This document shows positions 35,674 to 46,429 of a DNA stretch of 64,000 nucleotides, piece after piece. Position 1 is the first letter of the stretch. Each line of letters starts with the position of its first letter. The stretch is from Sphingomonas sp. 28-66-16 (GTDB lineage: Bacteria; Pseudomonadota; Alphaproteobacteria; Sphingomonadales; Sphingomonadaceae). A program made the translations under genes and the position numbers. A model generated the notes under the pieces. It was not told the DNA's origin. It did not search any database and worked only from the letters and a program-made list of their open reading frames with translations. Location: positions 27,497-91,496 of the forward strand of contig NCGF01000013.1 in assembly GCA_002281485.1 (NCBI GenBank), written 5' to 3'.

Positions 35674-36740
35674 TGAGCGAAACCGCCGATACCGCGATGG
35701 TCGGGACGACCCCGGTCCCCGTCGACGACCCGATCGACCCGGAAGCGGTCGCTGCCTGGATGAAGGCGCATATTCCCGGCGTGGACGGCGCGGTGACGCT
35801 CAGCAAGTTCAAGGGCGGGCAGTCCAACCCCACCTACCGCGTCGATGCCGGCGGCAGGGCCTATGTCCTGCGCCGCCAGCCCTTCGGCAAGCTGCTGCCT
35901 TCCGCTCATGCGGTCGACCGCGAGTATAAGCTGATCGCGGGGTTGCACCCGACCGGCTTTCCCGTCCCGACGCCCTATGGCTTGTGCGACGACCCGAACG
36001 TCATCGGATCGATGTTCTACATCATGGAACTGGTCGAGGGCCGCAACCTGTGGGACGGCTCCTTGCCCGACAAGGCCCCGGTCGAGCGCACCGCGCTCTA
36101 CAATGCGATGTGCGATACGCTGGCGCAACTCCACAACACCGATCATGTCGCGGCCGGGCTGGGCGATTATGGCCGGCCGGGCAATTATTTCGAGCGTCAG
36201 GTCGCGCGCTGGACCAAACAATATCGCGCCTCCGAAACCGAGCACATGCCCGATGTCGAGGCGCTGATCGAGTGGCTGCCGCGTACACTGCCGACGCAGG
36301 ACCGCACCTCGGTCGTTCACGGCGACTACCGCATCGACAACATGATCTTTCATGCCAGCCAGCCACGGGTGATCGCGGTGCTCGACTGGGAGCTGTCGAC
36401 GCTCGGTGATCCGCTCGCCGATTTCAGCTATTTCCTGATGAACTGGGTGACCGAACCCGAGGGGCGCTCGGGCGTGAGGGGACTGGCGGGCCCCGAGACA
36501 GGCATTCCGACGATCGAGGACATGGTCGCGCGCTATTGTGCCGCGACGGGGCGCGACGGCGTGCCGCAGCTCGACTGGTATTTCAGCTATAATCTGTTCC
36601 GGCTGACCGGAATCGTCCAAGGCATCAAGAAGCGCATCGTCGACGGCACCGCTTCCAGCGCGCAGGCGGCCAAGACGGCCGAACGGGTCGGCGGGCTGGC
36701 GGCGGCGGCGTGGGGGTTTGCCAAGCGCGCCGGGGCGTAA
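35673..36740 (+). CDS. APH-fold kinase, ACAD10/11-kinase or LvaA-like
   Basis: This 355-residue protein has the aminoglycoside phosphotransferase (choline kinase-like) fold. The catalytic loop VHGDYRIDNMIFH and the metal-binding VLDWELSTLGDPLADFSYF are complete, and the glycine-rich nucleotide part is KFKGGQSNPTYRV. The length and motifs match LvaA of Pseudomonas putida (which phosphorylates 4-hydroxyvaleryl-CoA) and the N-terminal domain of ACAD10/11. It lies two genes from an ACAD11-like dehydrogenase, so a 4-hydroxyacyl-CoA kinase role is inferred, not shown. Confidence 0.85.
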   Translation: MSETADTAMVGTTPVPVDDPIDPEAVAAWMKAHIPGVDGAVTLSKFKGGQSNPTYRVDAGGRAYVLRRQPFGKLLPSAHAVDREYKLIAGLHPTGFPVPTPYGLCDDPNVIGSMFYIMELVEGRNLWDGSLPDKAPVERTALYNAMCDTLAQLHNTDHVAAGLGDYGRPGNYFERQVARWTKQYRASETEHMPDVEALIEWLPRTLPTQDRTSVVHGDYRIDNMIFHASQPRVIAVLDWELSTLGDPLADFSYFLMNWVTEPEGRSGVRGLAGPETGIPTIEDMVARYCAATGRDGVPQLDWYFSYNLFRLTGIVQGIKKRIVDGTASSAQAAKTAERVGGLAAAAWGFAKRAGA

Positions 36741-36758
36741 CGATAAGAGGGTATTAGA

Positions 36759-37523
36759 ATGAGCCAATTCGAGCTGAGCGGCAGCGTCGCGATCATCACC
36801 GGCTCGTCGCGCGGGATCGGCGAGGCGAGCGCGTGGGAACTGGCCGAGCACGGCGCCAAGGTCGTCATCTCCAGCCGCAAGCAGGACGCCTGCGACGCGG
36901 TCGCCGCCGAGATCAACGGCAAGTTCGGCGAGGGAACGGCGATCGCGGTCGCCGCCAATATCTCCGACAAGGCGGGACTCCAGCATCTCGTCGACGAAAC
37001 GCGCGCCGCGTTCGGCAAGGTCGACATCCTCGTCTGCAACGCCGCCTCCAATCCCTATTATGGACCGCAGGAGGGGATTGCCGACGATCAGTTCCGCAAG
37101 ATCCTCGATAACAACATCATCTCCAACCACTGGCTGATCGCGATGGTGGCCCCCGAAATGCGCGATCGCGGCGAGGGGAGCATCATCATCATTTCGTCGA
37201 TCGGCGGGATCAGGGGAACGCCGGTGATCGGCGCCTATGGCATTTCCAAGGCCGCCGACATGCAACTCGCGCGCAATCTCGCGCATGAATTCGGGCCGTT
37301 CGGGGTGCGCGTCAACTGCATCGCGCCGGGGCTGATCCGCACCGAATTCGCCCGCGCCTTGTGGGAGAATGAGGAAGCGGTCAAGGCGCGCAACGCGACC
37401 ACGCCGCTGCGCCGGATCGGCGAGCCCCAGGAGATCGCCGGTGCGGTCGTTTTCCTAGCCAGCAAGGCCAGCAGCTTCATGACCGGGCAGACGATCGTCA
37501 TCGATGGCGGCGTGACGATTTAG
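36759..37523 (+). CDS. Short-chain dehydrogenase/reductase, third of the Lva-like group
   Basis: The 254-residue SDR has TGSSRGIGEASAWELAE (cofactor), NAASNPYYG (variant of NNAG), ISSIGGIRGTPVIG with the catalytic serine, and YGISKAAD (Tyr, Lys). The tail FMTGQTIVIDGG is of the FabG type. It starts 18 bases after the kinase stop. In the Lva pathway LvaD (an SDR) reduces the keto form; this or the next SDR would fill that place. The substrate is inferred. Confidence 0.88.
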   Translation: MSQFELSGSVAIITGSSRGIGEASAWELAEHGAKVVISSRKQDACDAVAAEINGKFGEGTAIAVAANISDKAGLQHLVDETRAAFGKVDILVCNAASNPYYGPQEGIADDQFRKILDNNIISNHWLIAMVAPEMRDRGEGSIIIISSIGGIRGTPVIGAYGISKAADMQLARNLAHEFGPFGVRVNCIAPGLIRTEFARALWENEEAVKARNATTPLRRIGEPQEIAGAVVFLASKASSFMTGQTIVIDGGVTI

Positions 37524-37535
37524 GAGAACAGGACA

Positions 37536-38336
37536 ATGCCACGTTTCACCGACAAATCGATCATCGTCACCGGTGCCGGCTCGGGCATCGGCCGCGCCGC
37601 CGCGATCCTGTTTGCGCAGGAAGGTGGCAAGGTTGTCGTCGCCGATATCAGCGCGGGAGCGGATGAAACCGCCGCGATGATCGCCGCCGCAGGGGGCACG
37701 GCGGTGGCGATCCAGATGGATGCCGGGCTCGAGGCCGATGTCGAAAAGACCGTCGCGCTCGCGATCGAGCGTTTCGGCGGGCTCGACATCATGTTCGCCA
37801 ATGCCGGGATATCGGGCGGGATGGCGAACATCTTCGATACCGATGTATCGCTGATCACCGAGGTGCTGCGCGTCAACCTGATCGGGCCGTATCTGGCGAT
37901 CAAGCACGCCGCGCCCGTGATCGCGAAGCGCGGCGGCGGCGCGATCGTGCTGACGGCGAGCGTTGCCGGAATCCGCTCGGGCGCGGGGTCGCCCGCCTAT
38001 TCGGCCTCGAAGGCAGGGGTGATCAATCTCGCGATGGTGTCCGCGCAGCAGCTCTCGGGCTCCAACGTGCGCGTCAACGCGATCTGCCCGGGTCTGACGG
38101 AGACCGGCATGACCAAGCCGACCTTCGATTATGCCCGCGACGCCGGCAAGATGGACCGGGTCGGGCGCCTCAATCCGCTCAGGCGCGGCGCACAGCCCGA
38201 GGAGCTTGCCAGGGTCGCGGCCTTCCTCGCTTCGGACGATGCCAGCTATGTCAACGGTCAGGCGATCGCCGTCGATGGCGGGCTCTCGTCGAGCCATCCG
38301 GTGACCAAGCAGGAATATGGCCGTACCGCCGTCTAG
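37536..38336 (+). CDS. Short-chain dehydrogenase/reductase, fourth of the Lva-like group
   Basis: The 266-residue SDR has [17 protein letters not shown] (cofactor), [19 protein letters not shown] with the catalytic serine, and YSASKAG. The end [15 protein letters not shown] is standard. Two SDRs side by side, only 12 bases apart, suggest stereo-complementary dehydrogenases or two steps on one substrate (for example epimerising a hydroxyl via the ketone). The gene has AGGAG directly before the ATG. It closes the group; transcription appears to stop before 38383. Confidence 0.87.
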   Translation: MPRFTDKSIIVTGAGSGIGRAAAILFAQEGGKVVVADISAGADETAAMIAAAGGTAVAIQMDAGLEADVEKTVALAIERFGGLDIMFANAGISGGMANIFDTDVSLITEVLRVNLIGPYLAIKHAAPVIAKRGGGAIVLTASVAGIRSGAGSPAYSASKAGVINLAMVSAQQLSGSNVRVNAICPGLTETGMTKPTFDYARDAGKMDRVGRLNPLRRGAQPEELARVAAFLASDDASYVNGQAIAVDGGLSSSHPVTKQEYGRTAV

Positions 38337-38382
38337 GCGCGCCGTCTTGCCTCGGTAACAAACGCGGCATAATCGTTCTCGC

Positions 38383-39546
38383 ATGCGGATTTTGGCAACA
38401 ATAACAGTCGTTACGCTGCCGCTCCTCAGCGGTGTCGCGACCTTCGGTTCCGATCGTGCCGGCGCGCAGACGCCCGCGGTGCCGCCGCCGATCGTTTCGT
38501 CGCGGCCGGGCGTGCCGGGCCAGCGCATGATGATCGCGTGGCGGCCGGGGCCGGTCACGTGCGATGGCGGCCCGATCGCCACCGTGGCTCCGCCCGCCCC
38601 CGAGCCGTCGCTTGGCTGGGCAAGCAACGCGCTGATCACGCCGCAGCGCTTTACGTTCGGCATCGACGCGCGTGGCAGACCGCTCGGGATCGCCCGGGCC
38701 GTTGGCGGCCAGGCGATCTATAGCGGCGATCTGGCGCCCAGCCTCGCGGCGGCGCTATTCGCGCCCGGCGCCGCGCGGACCGGGTGCAGCGTCAGCTTCG
38801 TGGCGACAGCGATGCCGCTCGATGCCGCCCCGATCGACATGCTGATCGCCTATTCGCTGGCGCCGCAAAATGGCCAGCTTCCGCGCGCGGCGTTCGAGCG
38901 CATCCTGCCCGCCGGCACCACCTGCATCAACCCGCCGCCCGCGCTGCGCAGCCGCGCCTATCCTGATTTCAAGGCGTTGCCGCATCCCGCCGGTCGGCGC
39001 GACTGGAGCATGACCGGATACGACATCGATCGGCAGGGCAGGCCCGTCAGGATCCGGATCGTCGCCAGCACGGGCAATGCGGCGCTCGATCGTGCCTCGA
39101 TCGTCGCCGTCTCGAAATCGCGCTTCGAGCCTGGCGAGCGCACCGGCTGCCGCTATCCCTATTGGGTCGCCGCCGCGCCGCTGCCGGCGCCCCCCTTGCC
39201 CGATTCCCCTGGCCAACCCGACCAGGGCAATTGCGCCGACGAAGCGTCATGGCAGGTGAAGCCGGTGCTCGCCTATCCCGACGCCTATCGCCGGCGCGGC
39301 ATCGAGGGATGGGCGCGAATCGCGTATGACGTCGCCCCGTGGGGGGCGATCGGCAATCTGCGCGTCATCGCCAGCGAGCCGAGCGCCGATTTCGGTGCCG
39401 CCGCGCTGCAAACGATTCGCGGGGCGACCAAGGCGCCGTCGCTCCAGGGCCGGAGCAATTGCGTCACGCGCGTGCGATTCGTCATGGCGGCGTCGGATCA
39501 TCGGAATCCTTCTGCTCCCAGCGAAGAGGGCCCGCCGCCATTTTGA
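38383..39546 (+). CDS. Exported protein with TonB C-terminal-like repeats
   Basis: The 387-residue product has a signal peptide (to about residue 28, ending GSDRAGAQ) and no other membrane segment. Three repeats resemble the TonB C-terminal domain. The first (about 85-130) is weak. The second is YDIDRQGRPVRIRIVASTG, and the third IAYDVAPWGAIGNLRVIASEPSADFGAA is the clearest. Acting as a TonB energy transducer needs a membrane anchor, which is missing, so this is more likely a soluble periplasmic relative, maybe binding envelope partners. Cysteines in each repeat (CSVSF, CRYPY, CVTRV) could form disulfides. Function unknown. Confidence 0.65.
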   Translation: MRILATITVVTLPLLSGVATFGSDRAGAQTPAVPPPIVSSRPGVPGQRMMIAWRPGPVTCDGGPIATVAPPAPEPSLGWASNALITPQRFTFGIDARGRPLGIARAVGGQAIYSGDLAPSLAAALFAPGAARTGCSVSFVATAMPLDAAPIDMLIAYSLAPQNGQLPRAAFERILPAGTTCINPPPALRSRAYPDFKALPHPAGRRDWSMTGYDIDRQGRPVRIRIVASTGNAALDRASIVAVSKSRFEPGERTGCRYPYWVAAAPLPAPPLPDSPGQPDQGNCADEASWQVKPVLAYPDAYRRRGIEGWARIAYDVAPWGAIGNLRVIASEPSADFGAAALQTIRGATKAPSLQGRSNCVTRVRFVMAASDHRNPSAPSEEGPPPF

Positions 39547-39551
39547 TCCGG

Positions 39552-39580
39552 TTGACGAAATGTTCGAGAGAATCTAAATC
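39552..39580 (+). promoter_or_regulatory. Likely promoter of the small 90-residue gene
   Basis: TTGACG (39552-39557), 17 bases and TAAATC (39575-39580) fit a sigma-70 promoter standing 65 bases before the ATG at 39646. It lies directly after the TonB-like gene ends. Confidence 0.55.
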
Positions 39581-39645
39581 CGGTCGGGAACTAGGGCGGC
39601 GCAAAAATGTTGAGCGCTGGAGATAAATAGGAAAAGGGAATTATT

Positions 39646-39918
39646 ATGCGCGCCAAATTTCTGACGAGCGTCACGATTGCTACCGCGATGATCGCCACGC
39701 CTGCTCTGGCAGCGACCAGTGCTCCGGCAGTCGGTGCTGCAAATCCTGCGTCGGGTCTGTCGCTTGCGAGCGTTGGCAGCCTCCGTGCGGCAGGCAAGAA
39801 GCGCCACGGCTCGAAAGTGAGCGGCCTGGGCCTGATCGCCATCATCGGCGTTGGTGGTGCGGTTGCCGGGCTGGCCGTGGTTGCCGGTACCCAGAAGGAC
39901 ACGCCAACGAGCCGCTGA
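39646..39918 (+). CDS. Small exported membrane protein (hypothetical)
   Basis: I do not recognise a family. The 90-residue product has a signal peptide (MRAKFLTSVTIATAMIATPALAA), a basic stretch AGKKRHGSKVSG and one hydrophobic segment GLGLIAIIGVGGAVAGLAVVAG near the C-terminus. The gene has its own promoter, a ribosome site AAGGGA and a strong terminator, which suggests a short separate transcript and steady expression. Similar short exported proteins are common in sphingomonads without known role. Confidence 0.8.
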   Translation: MRAKFLTSVTIATAMIATPALAATSAPAVGAANPASGLSLASVGSLRAAGKKRHGSKVSGLGLIAIIGVGGAVAGLAVVAGTQKDTPTSR

Positions 39919-39924
39919 TACTTT

Positions 39925-39959
39925 CGGCGCCCGGAGATCAGTCTCCGGGCGCCGCTTAT
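39925..39959 (+). terminator. Intrinsic terminator after the 90-residue gene
   Basis: CGGCGCCCGGAGA (39925-39937) pairs perfectly with TCTCCGGGCGCCG (39942-39954) across a TCAG loop, followed by a short T-rich stretch (CTTATTCT). The U-tract is weak but the 13-base-pair stem is strong. Confidence 0.8.
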
Positions 39960-40039
39960 TCTCTTGCCCCCCCCTTGTCGGGCGCCAGCGATCTCTCGTC
40001 TGCGATTGAGGTGCGGCCAGCCCAATCGTGTCGGATCAT

Positions 40040-40846
40040 TCAGCCGCCAAGTGCGCGCTTGAAAAACCCGATCACCTCATCGACCGCCGCCCGCGTGATT
40101 TCGCCCTCGGCATCGATCAGATCACCCGTGAACACGCTGTGCGCCGGTTTGCCGGCCTTGGCCAGCGGACTGTCCGGATTGCCCGCCGATGCCGGGATCT
40201 CCATTCCGGCGAACGCGTCGCCGAATTCGCGCCGCAACGTTGCAAACTTTTCGCCCTTGCAAAGCGGATCGCCGTCGAACCGGTATCCCTGAATTTCCAG
40301 CCCTTCGCTTTCGGTCCGCCGCTTGACGGCCGCCAGATCGTGCGGCGAAATGTCGAGTCCCGCCGGCTTGGTGGCAGGCATGCCCGGTTGCGACAATACC
40401 GGTGCCAGCACGACCGGATCGACGGCCATCGACAGGGCGAATCCGCCCGTCAGGCACATGCCGATCACGCCGACCCCCGGACCGCCGCATTCCCGATGCG
40501 CCTGATGCGCGAGCGGCTTGAGCCAGTCGACGATCGGGCTCGATCGATCGGCGCGAAGCAGCGTGAATTCGCGGCTCACGCACAGCCCCAATATCCGTCC
40601 GCGCGAAATCCGTTCGGGATTGGTCGCGTCGGGCGTGCCGAGCAGGATCGGCGCATAGACGCGAAAGCCGACATCGGCGACCCAGCGGCAGAAGCGCGCC
40701 AGCGTCGGCGTGAACCCATAGACTTCGTGAATGACGATGATCGCGGGGCCGGTCTCGCCGATCAGCAGCACGGGTTTGGTCTTGCCGGCGAAGGTGAAAT
40801 CGCGTCGGGCAAAATCGCTGATATCGGCGCTCAGGCTCGTCGGCAT
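40040..40846 (-). CDS. Dienelactone hydrolase family protein
   Basis: This 268-residue alpha/beta hydrolase has the DLH layout with a cysteine nucleophile in VIGMCLTGGF, a conserved glutamate in IHEVYG, and a histidine near the end in HSVF. DLH hydrolyses dienelactone in chloroaromatic catabolism; many relatives act on other esters or lactones. It lies directly before tesB on the same strand (the tesB stop is 6 bases before this start), so both are one operon. ATG 40846 was chosen as the first in-frame ATG not overlapping tesB. Confidence 0.83.
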   Translation of the reverse strand: MPTSLSADISDFARRDFTFAGKTKPVLLIGETGPAIIVIHEVYGFTPTLARFCRWVADVGFRVYAPILLGTPDATNPERISRGRILGLCVSREFTLLRADRSSPIVDWLKPLAHQAHRECGGPGVGVIGMCLTGGFALSMAVDPVVLAPVLSQPGMPATKPAGLDISPHDLAAVKRRTESEGLEIQGYRFDGDPLCKGEKFATLRREFGDAFAGMEIPASAGNPDSPLAKAGKPAHSVFTGDLIDAEGEITRAAVDEVIGFFKRALGG

Positions 40847-40851
40847 TGGGT

Positions 40852-41745
40852 TCACTCCCGCAAACGGATCAGTCCTTCTTGCGCGCAACTCGCGACCAGA
40901 CGCCCGTCGCGCGCGAAAATCTTGCCGCGATTGAAGCCGCGGGCGTGCCCCGCCCAAGGGCTGTCACAAGCATAGAGCAGCCACTCGTCGGCGCGAAACG
41001 GCTCGTGCAGCCAGACGGTGTGATCGAGGCTCGCGGTCTGCAGCTTGTGCGTCATCCAGTTGACGCCGTGCGCCAGAGTCGCGGTGCCCAGCAGCGACAT
41101 GTCGCTGGCATAGGCAAGAATCGCGCGGTGAAGCGCCGGATCGTCGGGCACCGGCGCCACGACCCGAAACCAGCTGTTCTGCCTGGGTTCCTGCCTGACC
41201 GGATTGAACCAGCTGCGCGGCGAAACCGGGCGGATATCGACCATGCGCGGCCGCATGAAATTGGCGCGGAAGCGTTCGGGGATCTTGTCGAGCATGGCAA
41301 GGCGCAGGTCCCGATCCGACGTCAATTCCTCGGGCGGCGGCACGTCGGGCATGGCGTCCTGATGCGCAAGCCCACCCTCGGGCAACTGCAGCGAGCAGGT
41401 CATGCTGAGGATCGGCTGGCCCTTCTGCATCGCGATCACGCGCCTGGTCGCGAAGCTCTTGCCGTCGAAATCGCGGACGACCCGGTAGATGATCGGATGA
41501 TCCTCGTTGCCGGGTCGCATGAAATAGGCATGGAGCGAATGCGCCGCCTTGGGGTCTTCGGTCGATCGCTGCGCCGCCTGCAGCGCCTGCGCGATCACCT
41601 GCCCGCCGAAGACACGCCCATAGCCGTCATTGCCGCGCTTCCCGCGATAGAGATCGGTGTCGATTTCCTCGATGTCGAGCAGGTCGACGAGATTCGCCGC
41701 GAGCTGGGTGGGGGAGGGATCGGGTTCGGCGATGTCGTCAGTCAT
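40852..41745 (-). CDS. tesB: Acyl-CoA thioesterase II
   Basis: The 297-residue protein is a double-hotdog TesB: the N-terminal half with GRVFGGQVIAQALQAA and SLHAYFMRPG, the second half with DIRP and the C-terminal ARDGRLVASCAQEGLIR. The catalytic Asp-Gln-Thr type residues fit (Asp in the second hotdog helix). It hydrolyses medium and long acyl-CoA. The gene is first in a two-gene operon with the dienelactone-hydrolase-like gene and faces the acyl-CoA dehydrogenase genes to its right across a repeat. Confidence 0.9.
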   Translation of the reverse strand: MTDDIAEPDPSPTQLAANLVDLLDIEEIDTDLYRGKRGNDGYGRVFGGQVIAQALQAAQRSTEDPKAAHSLHAYFMRPGNEDHPIIYRVVRDFDGKSFATRRVIAMQKGQPILSMTCSLQLPEGGLAHQDAMPDVPPPEELTSDRDLRLAMLDKIPERFRANFMRPRMVDIRPVSPRSWFNPVRQEPRQNSWFRVVAPVPDDPALHRAILAYASDMSLLGTATLAHGVNWMTHKLQTASLDHTVWLHEPFRADEWLLYACDSPWAGHARGFNRGKIFARDGRLVASCAQEGLIRLRE

Positions 41746-41806
41746 GTGCTTACCTTAGCCGGTGGGGAGCTTAGCGTTTTATAGCGCCACCCTAAACCGT
41801 TCGGGC

Positions 41807-41872
41807 TGAGCCTGTCGAAGCCCTGCCTTCTTTCCCACCACCGAGAAGAAAGGCAGCCCTTCGACAAGCTCA
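41807..41872. repeat. Palindromic intergenic repeat C
   Basis: The arm TGAGCCTGTCGAAGCCCTGCCTT (41807-41829) is nearly the reverse complement of 41850-41872, with three mismatches. The 20-base loop holds TCCCACCACCG. This GAGCTTGTCGAA-type palindrome is widespread in alphaproteobacterial genomes. It sits between the tesB start and the end of the dehydrogenase gene. Confidence 0.8.
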
Positions 41873-41901
41873 GGGCAAAAGGAGTGATAGAGATCGTAGC
41901 G

Positions 41902-43029
41902 TCAATAGCCTGCCGCGCGGGCGAGTTGATCGGCGTGGAAATTGGCATCGCCGAACATCTCGGCGAGCACGCGTCCGCGCTTCATGTAGAAGCCGATATC
42001 ATATTCGTCGGTCATCCCAATCCCGCCGTGCATCTGGATGCCCTCCTGGACCGCCAGGGTCGAAGCCATCGCAGTCATCGCCTTGGCGACCGACACTGCC
42101 TCGTCGGCATTCGCATCGCCACTATCGAGCAACTGTTGTGCCTTGAGGACGGCGGCACGCGCCACCTCCATCTCCGCGTAGAGATGCGCGGCGCGGTGCT
42201 GGAGCGCCTGGAAGCTGCCGATCCGCACGCCAAACTGCTTGCGCTCCTTCAGATAGCTGACCGTCATGTCCATCGCCCCGCCGCCGACGCCGACCAATTC
42301 CGCCGACGCCCCAACGCGACCGGCGCGGAGCAGGCGGCCCAGCGAATCGCCGCCATGATCGACTTCGCCGATCACTGCATCGGCATCGACCTCGACCCCA
42401 TCGAATTTCAGCCGCGCCGCCAGCGAGGAGTCGGCAAACCGTTCGGCCTCGGTGGAGAGCCCGGCGGCATCGCGGTCGACCGCGAACAGCGTGATGCCGC
42501 TCGCATCATCGGGGCTGCCTGCGGTGCGCGCGGCGACGATGATCACGTCGGCGACATGGCCGTGCGTTACGAACTGCTTGGCCCCGTTGAGCTTGAAGCC
42601 GTTGCCCGACCGTTCGGCCTTCATGCCGATCGTCGCGCGGTGTTTGGCCGCTTCGTCGATCGCCAGTGCCGCAACGGTGTCGCCGGCGATGATGCCGGGG
42701 AAATAGCGGGCGGCATGCGGGCTGCCCTTGAGCGCCTCGACCGCCGCGACGGCAGTCGCGAGGAACGGGGAGGGCGTCAGATTGCGCCCGACCTCCTCGA
42801 GCACGACGCCCGCCTCGACATGGCCGAGGCCAAGCCCGCCCTCATCCTCGCCGATCAGGATACCGGTCAGGCCAAGCTCGGCGAACTGCTTCCACAGGTC
42901 GCGGCTGAAGCCGGTTGGGTCGTTGGCGTCCCGCAAGGCCCGCATGTGCTTGACCGGCGCCTGCTCGGCGACGAAGCCGCGCGCGGTGTCCTGCAGGAGG
43001 AGTTGTTCTTCGTTGAGGTAGAGCGGCAT
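41902..43029 (-). CDS. Acyl-CoA dehydrogenase, small type (pair 2, beta)
   Basis: The 375-residue ACAD has opening MPLYLNEEQLLLQDTARGF, a central AKQFVTHGHVADVIIVAA and the C-terminal GGIGMTDEYDIGFYMKRGR, the small-subunit signature also seen in pair 1 (24630). Start at 43029 has AGAGGA about nine bases before it. A short palindrome (43046-43074) separates it from the large subunit gene at 43093. It probably forms an alpha-beta dehydrogenase with it. Confidence 0.9.
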   Translation of the reverse strand: MPLYLNEEQLLLQDTARGFVAEQAPVKHMRALRDANDPTGFSRDLWKQFAELGLTGILIGEDEGGLGLGHVEAGVVLEEVGRNLTPSPFLATAVAAVEALKGSPHAARYFPGIIAGDTVAALAIDEAAKHRATIGMKAERSGNGFKLNGAKQFVTHGHVADVIIVAARTAGSPDDASGITLFAVDRDAAGLSTEAERFADSSLAARLKFDGVEVDADAVIGEVDHGGDSLGRLLRAGRVGASAELVGVGGGAMDMTVSYLKERKQFGVRIGSFQALQHRAAHLYAEMEVARAAVLKAQQLLDSGDANADEAVSVAKAMTAMASTLAVQEGIQMHGGIGMTDEYDIGFYMKRGRVLAEMFGDANFHADQLARAAGY

Positions 43030-43045
43030 CAATCAAAATCCTCTT

Positions 43046-43074
43046 CGTCACCCCGGCCTGGTTCCGGGGTGACG
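43046..43074. repeat. Short palindromic repeat D
   Basis: CGTCACCCCGG (43046-43056) and CCGGGGTGACG (43064-43074) form a perfect 11-base-pair stem across a CCTGGTT loop. This is the core of repeat A, here between two ACAD genes of one operon. Confidence 0.75.
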
Positions 43075-43092
43075 GTTGGCGGGTGTGTGGGG

Positions 43093-44277
43093 TCAAGCCC
43101 CCGGCAATTCCAAAATCCGTTTCGCCACGATGTTGAGCTGAACCTCGCTCGTCCCGCCCTCGATCGAGTTCGCCTTGGTGCGCAGCCACGCGCGCGCCTC
43201 AGCACCGGCGTTCGAGCGCTCGCTTTCCCATTCGAGTGCGTCGGAGCCGCCGGCCGCCATCATCAGCTCGTGGCGCGATTTGTTGAGCTCGGTGCCATAA
43301 TATTTCATCATCGAGGGCTGGGCCGGATGCGCCTTGCCCGCCTTCAGTTCGTCGATGAAGCGTTCGGACATCATCGTGAACGCCTTCGACCGCACCTCGA
43401 ACTGCGCGATCGCCGCGCGCAGCAACGGATCGGCGAGGCGACCCTCGTGATCCAGCCCGATCGTCGCAATCGCGCCCTCGACCAGCGGATTGCCGCTGAC
43501 CGAGCCGAGGCCCATCCCCGAAATCATTTCGCGTTCATGCCCGAGCAGATATTTGGCGACGTCCCAGCCCTTGTTCTCGTCATGGACGCGCTGGCTCTTG
43601 GGCACCTTCACATTGTCGAAAAAGGTCTCGCAAAAAGGCGAATAGCCGCTGATCAGCAGGATCGGCTTGGTTGACACGCCGGGCGAGGCCATGTCGAACA
43701 GCACGAAGCTGATGCCGACCTGCTTGCTGGTCTTGTCGGTGCGCACCAGACAAAAAATCCAGTCGGCCTTGTCGGCATAGCTGGTCCACACCTTCTGACC
43801 GTTGACGACATAATGGTCGCCGGCGTCCTCGGCCGAGGTGGCGAGGCTGGCGAGGTCAGAACCCGCATTGGGTTCCGAATAGCCCTGGCACCAGCGGATT
43901 TCGCCGCGCGCGATCTTGGGCAGATGCTCGAGTTTCTGCTCCTCGGTGCCATATTTGAGCAGCGCCGGCCCGAGCATCGAAATACCGAAGCTGTTGAGCG
44001 GGTTGCGACAGGTCATTGCCGCCATTTCCTCGCGCAAGATCTTGGTCTCGGCCGGCGACAGGCCACCGCCGCCATAGGCCTTGGGCCAATCGGGCACGGT
44101 CCAGCCGCGCGAGGCCATCGCGTCCATCCATTGCTTCTGCCCGGGCTGGAAATCGGGGTTGCGGCCGCCCCAGTTGGTGTCCTTGTCGCTACGGACCGGC
44201 TCGCGCATTTCGGGCGGGCAGTTGGCCTCCAGCCAGGCGCGGGTTTCGGTGCGGAAAGTATCGAGGCCGGTGGTCAT
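43093..44277 (-). CDS. Acyl-CoA dehydrogenase, large type (pair 2, alpha)
   Basis: The 394-residue flavoprotein carries RWCQGYSEPNAGSDLAS, NGQKVWTSYADKADW and the C-terminal FAD motif EGGTSEVQLNIVAKRILE. The layout equals pair 1 alpha at 23285 and the sequences are clearly related (shared AYGGGGL, GYSEPNAGSD, SPFCETFF). It is the first gene of the ACAD pair 2 operon. The shared pattern of two unequal subunits suggests both pairs act on the same type of bulky acyl-CoA at different chain positions. Confidence 0.91.
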   Translation of the reverse strand: MTTGLDTFRTETRAWLEANCPPEMREPVRSDKDTNWGGRNPDFQPGQKQWMDAMASRGWTVPDWPKAYGGGGLSPAETKILREEMAAMTCRNPLNSFGISMLGPALLKYGTEEQKLEHLPKIARGEIRWCQGYSEPNAGSDLASLATSAEDAGDHYVVNGQKVWTSYADKADWIFCLVRTDKTSKQVGISFVLFDMASPGVSTKPILLISGYSPFCETFFDNVKVPKSQRVHDENKGWDVAKYLLGHEREMISGMGLGSVSGNPLVEGAIATIGLDHEGRLADPLLRAAIAQFEVRSKAFTMMSERFIDELKAGKAHPAQPSMMKYYGTELNKSRHELMMAAGGSDALEWESERSNAGAEARAWLRTKANSIEGGTSEVQLNIVAKRILELPGA

Positions 44278-44289
44278 AGAAACTCCTTA

Positions 44290-44378
44290 CGTCAGCCCGG
44301 ACGTGTTCCGGGGTCCACCGCGCCTCGTTGCCGAAGCGCTGGTGGAAAAGTGGACCCCGGAAGACGTCCGGGGTGACG
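44290..44378. repeat. Palindromic intergenic repeat E1
   Basis: CGTCAGCCCGGACGTGTTCC at the left and GTCCGGGGTGACG at the right end form a long imperfect palindrome, with inner arms GGTCCACC/TGGACC. It is close in sequence to repeat E2 (46430-46513), in the same orientation, and the two flank the FadJ-type gene. Confidence 0.8.
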
Positions 44379-44382
44379 ATGC

Positions 44383-46413
<2,031 letters not shown>

Positions 46414-46429
46414 CTTATTCTCTCCAGGA

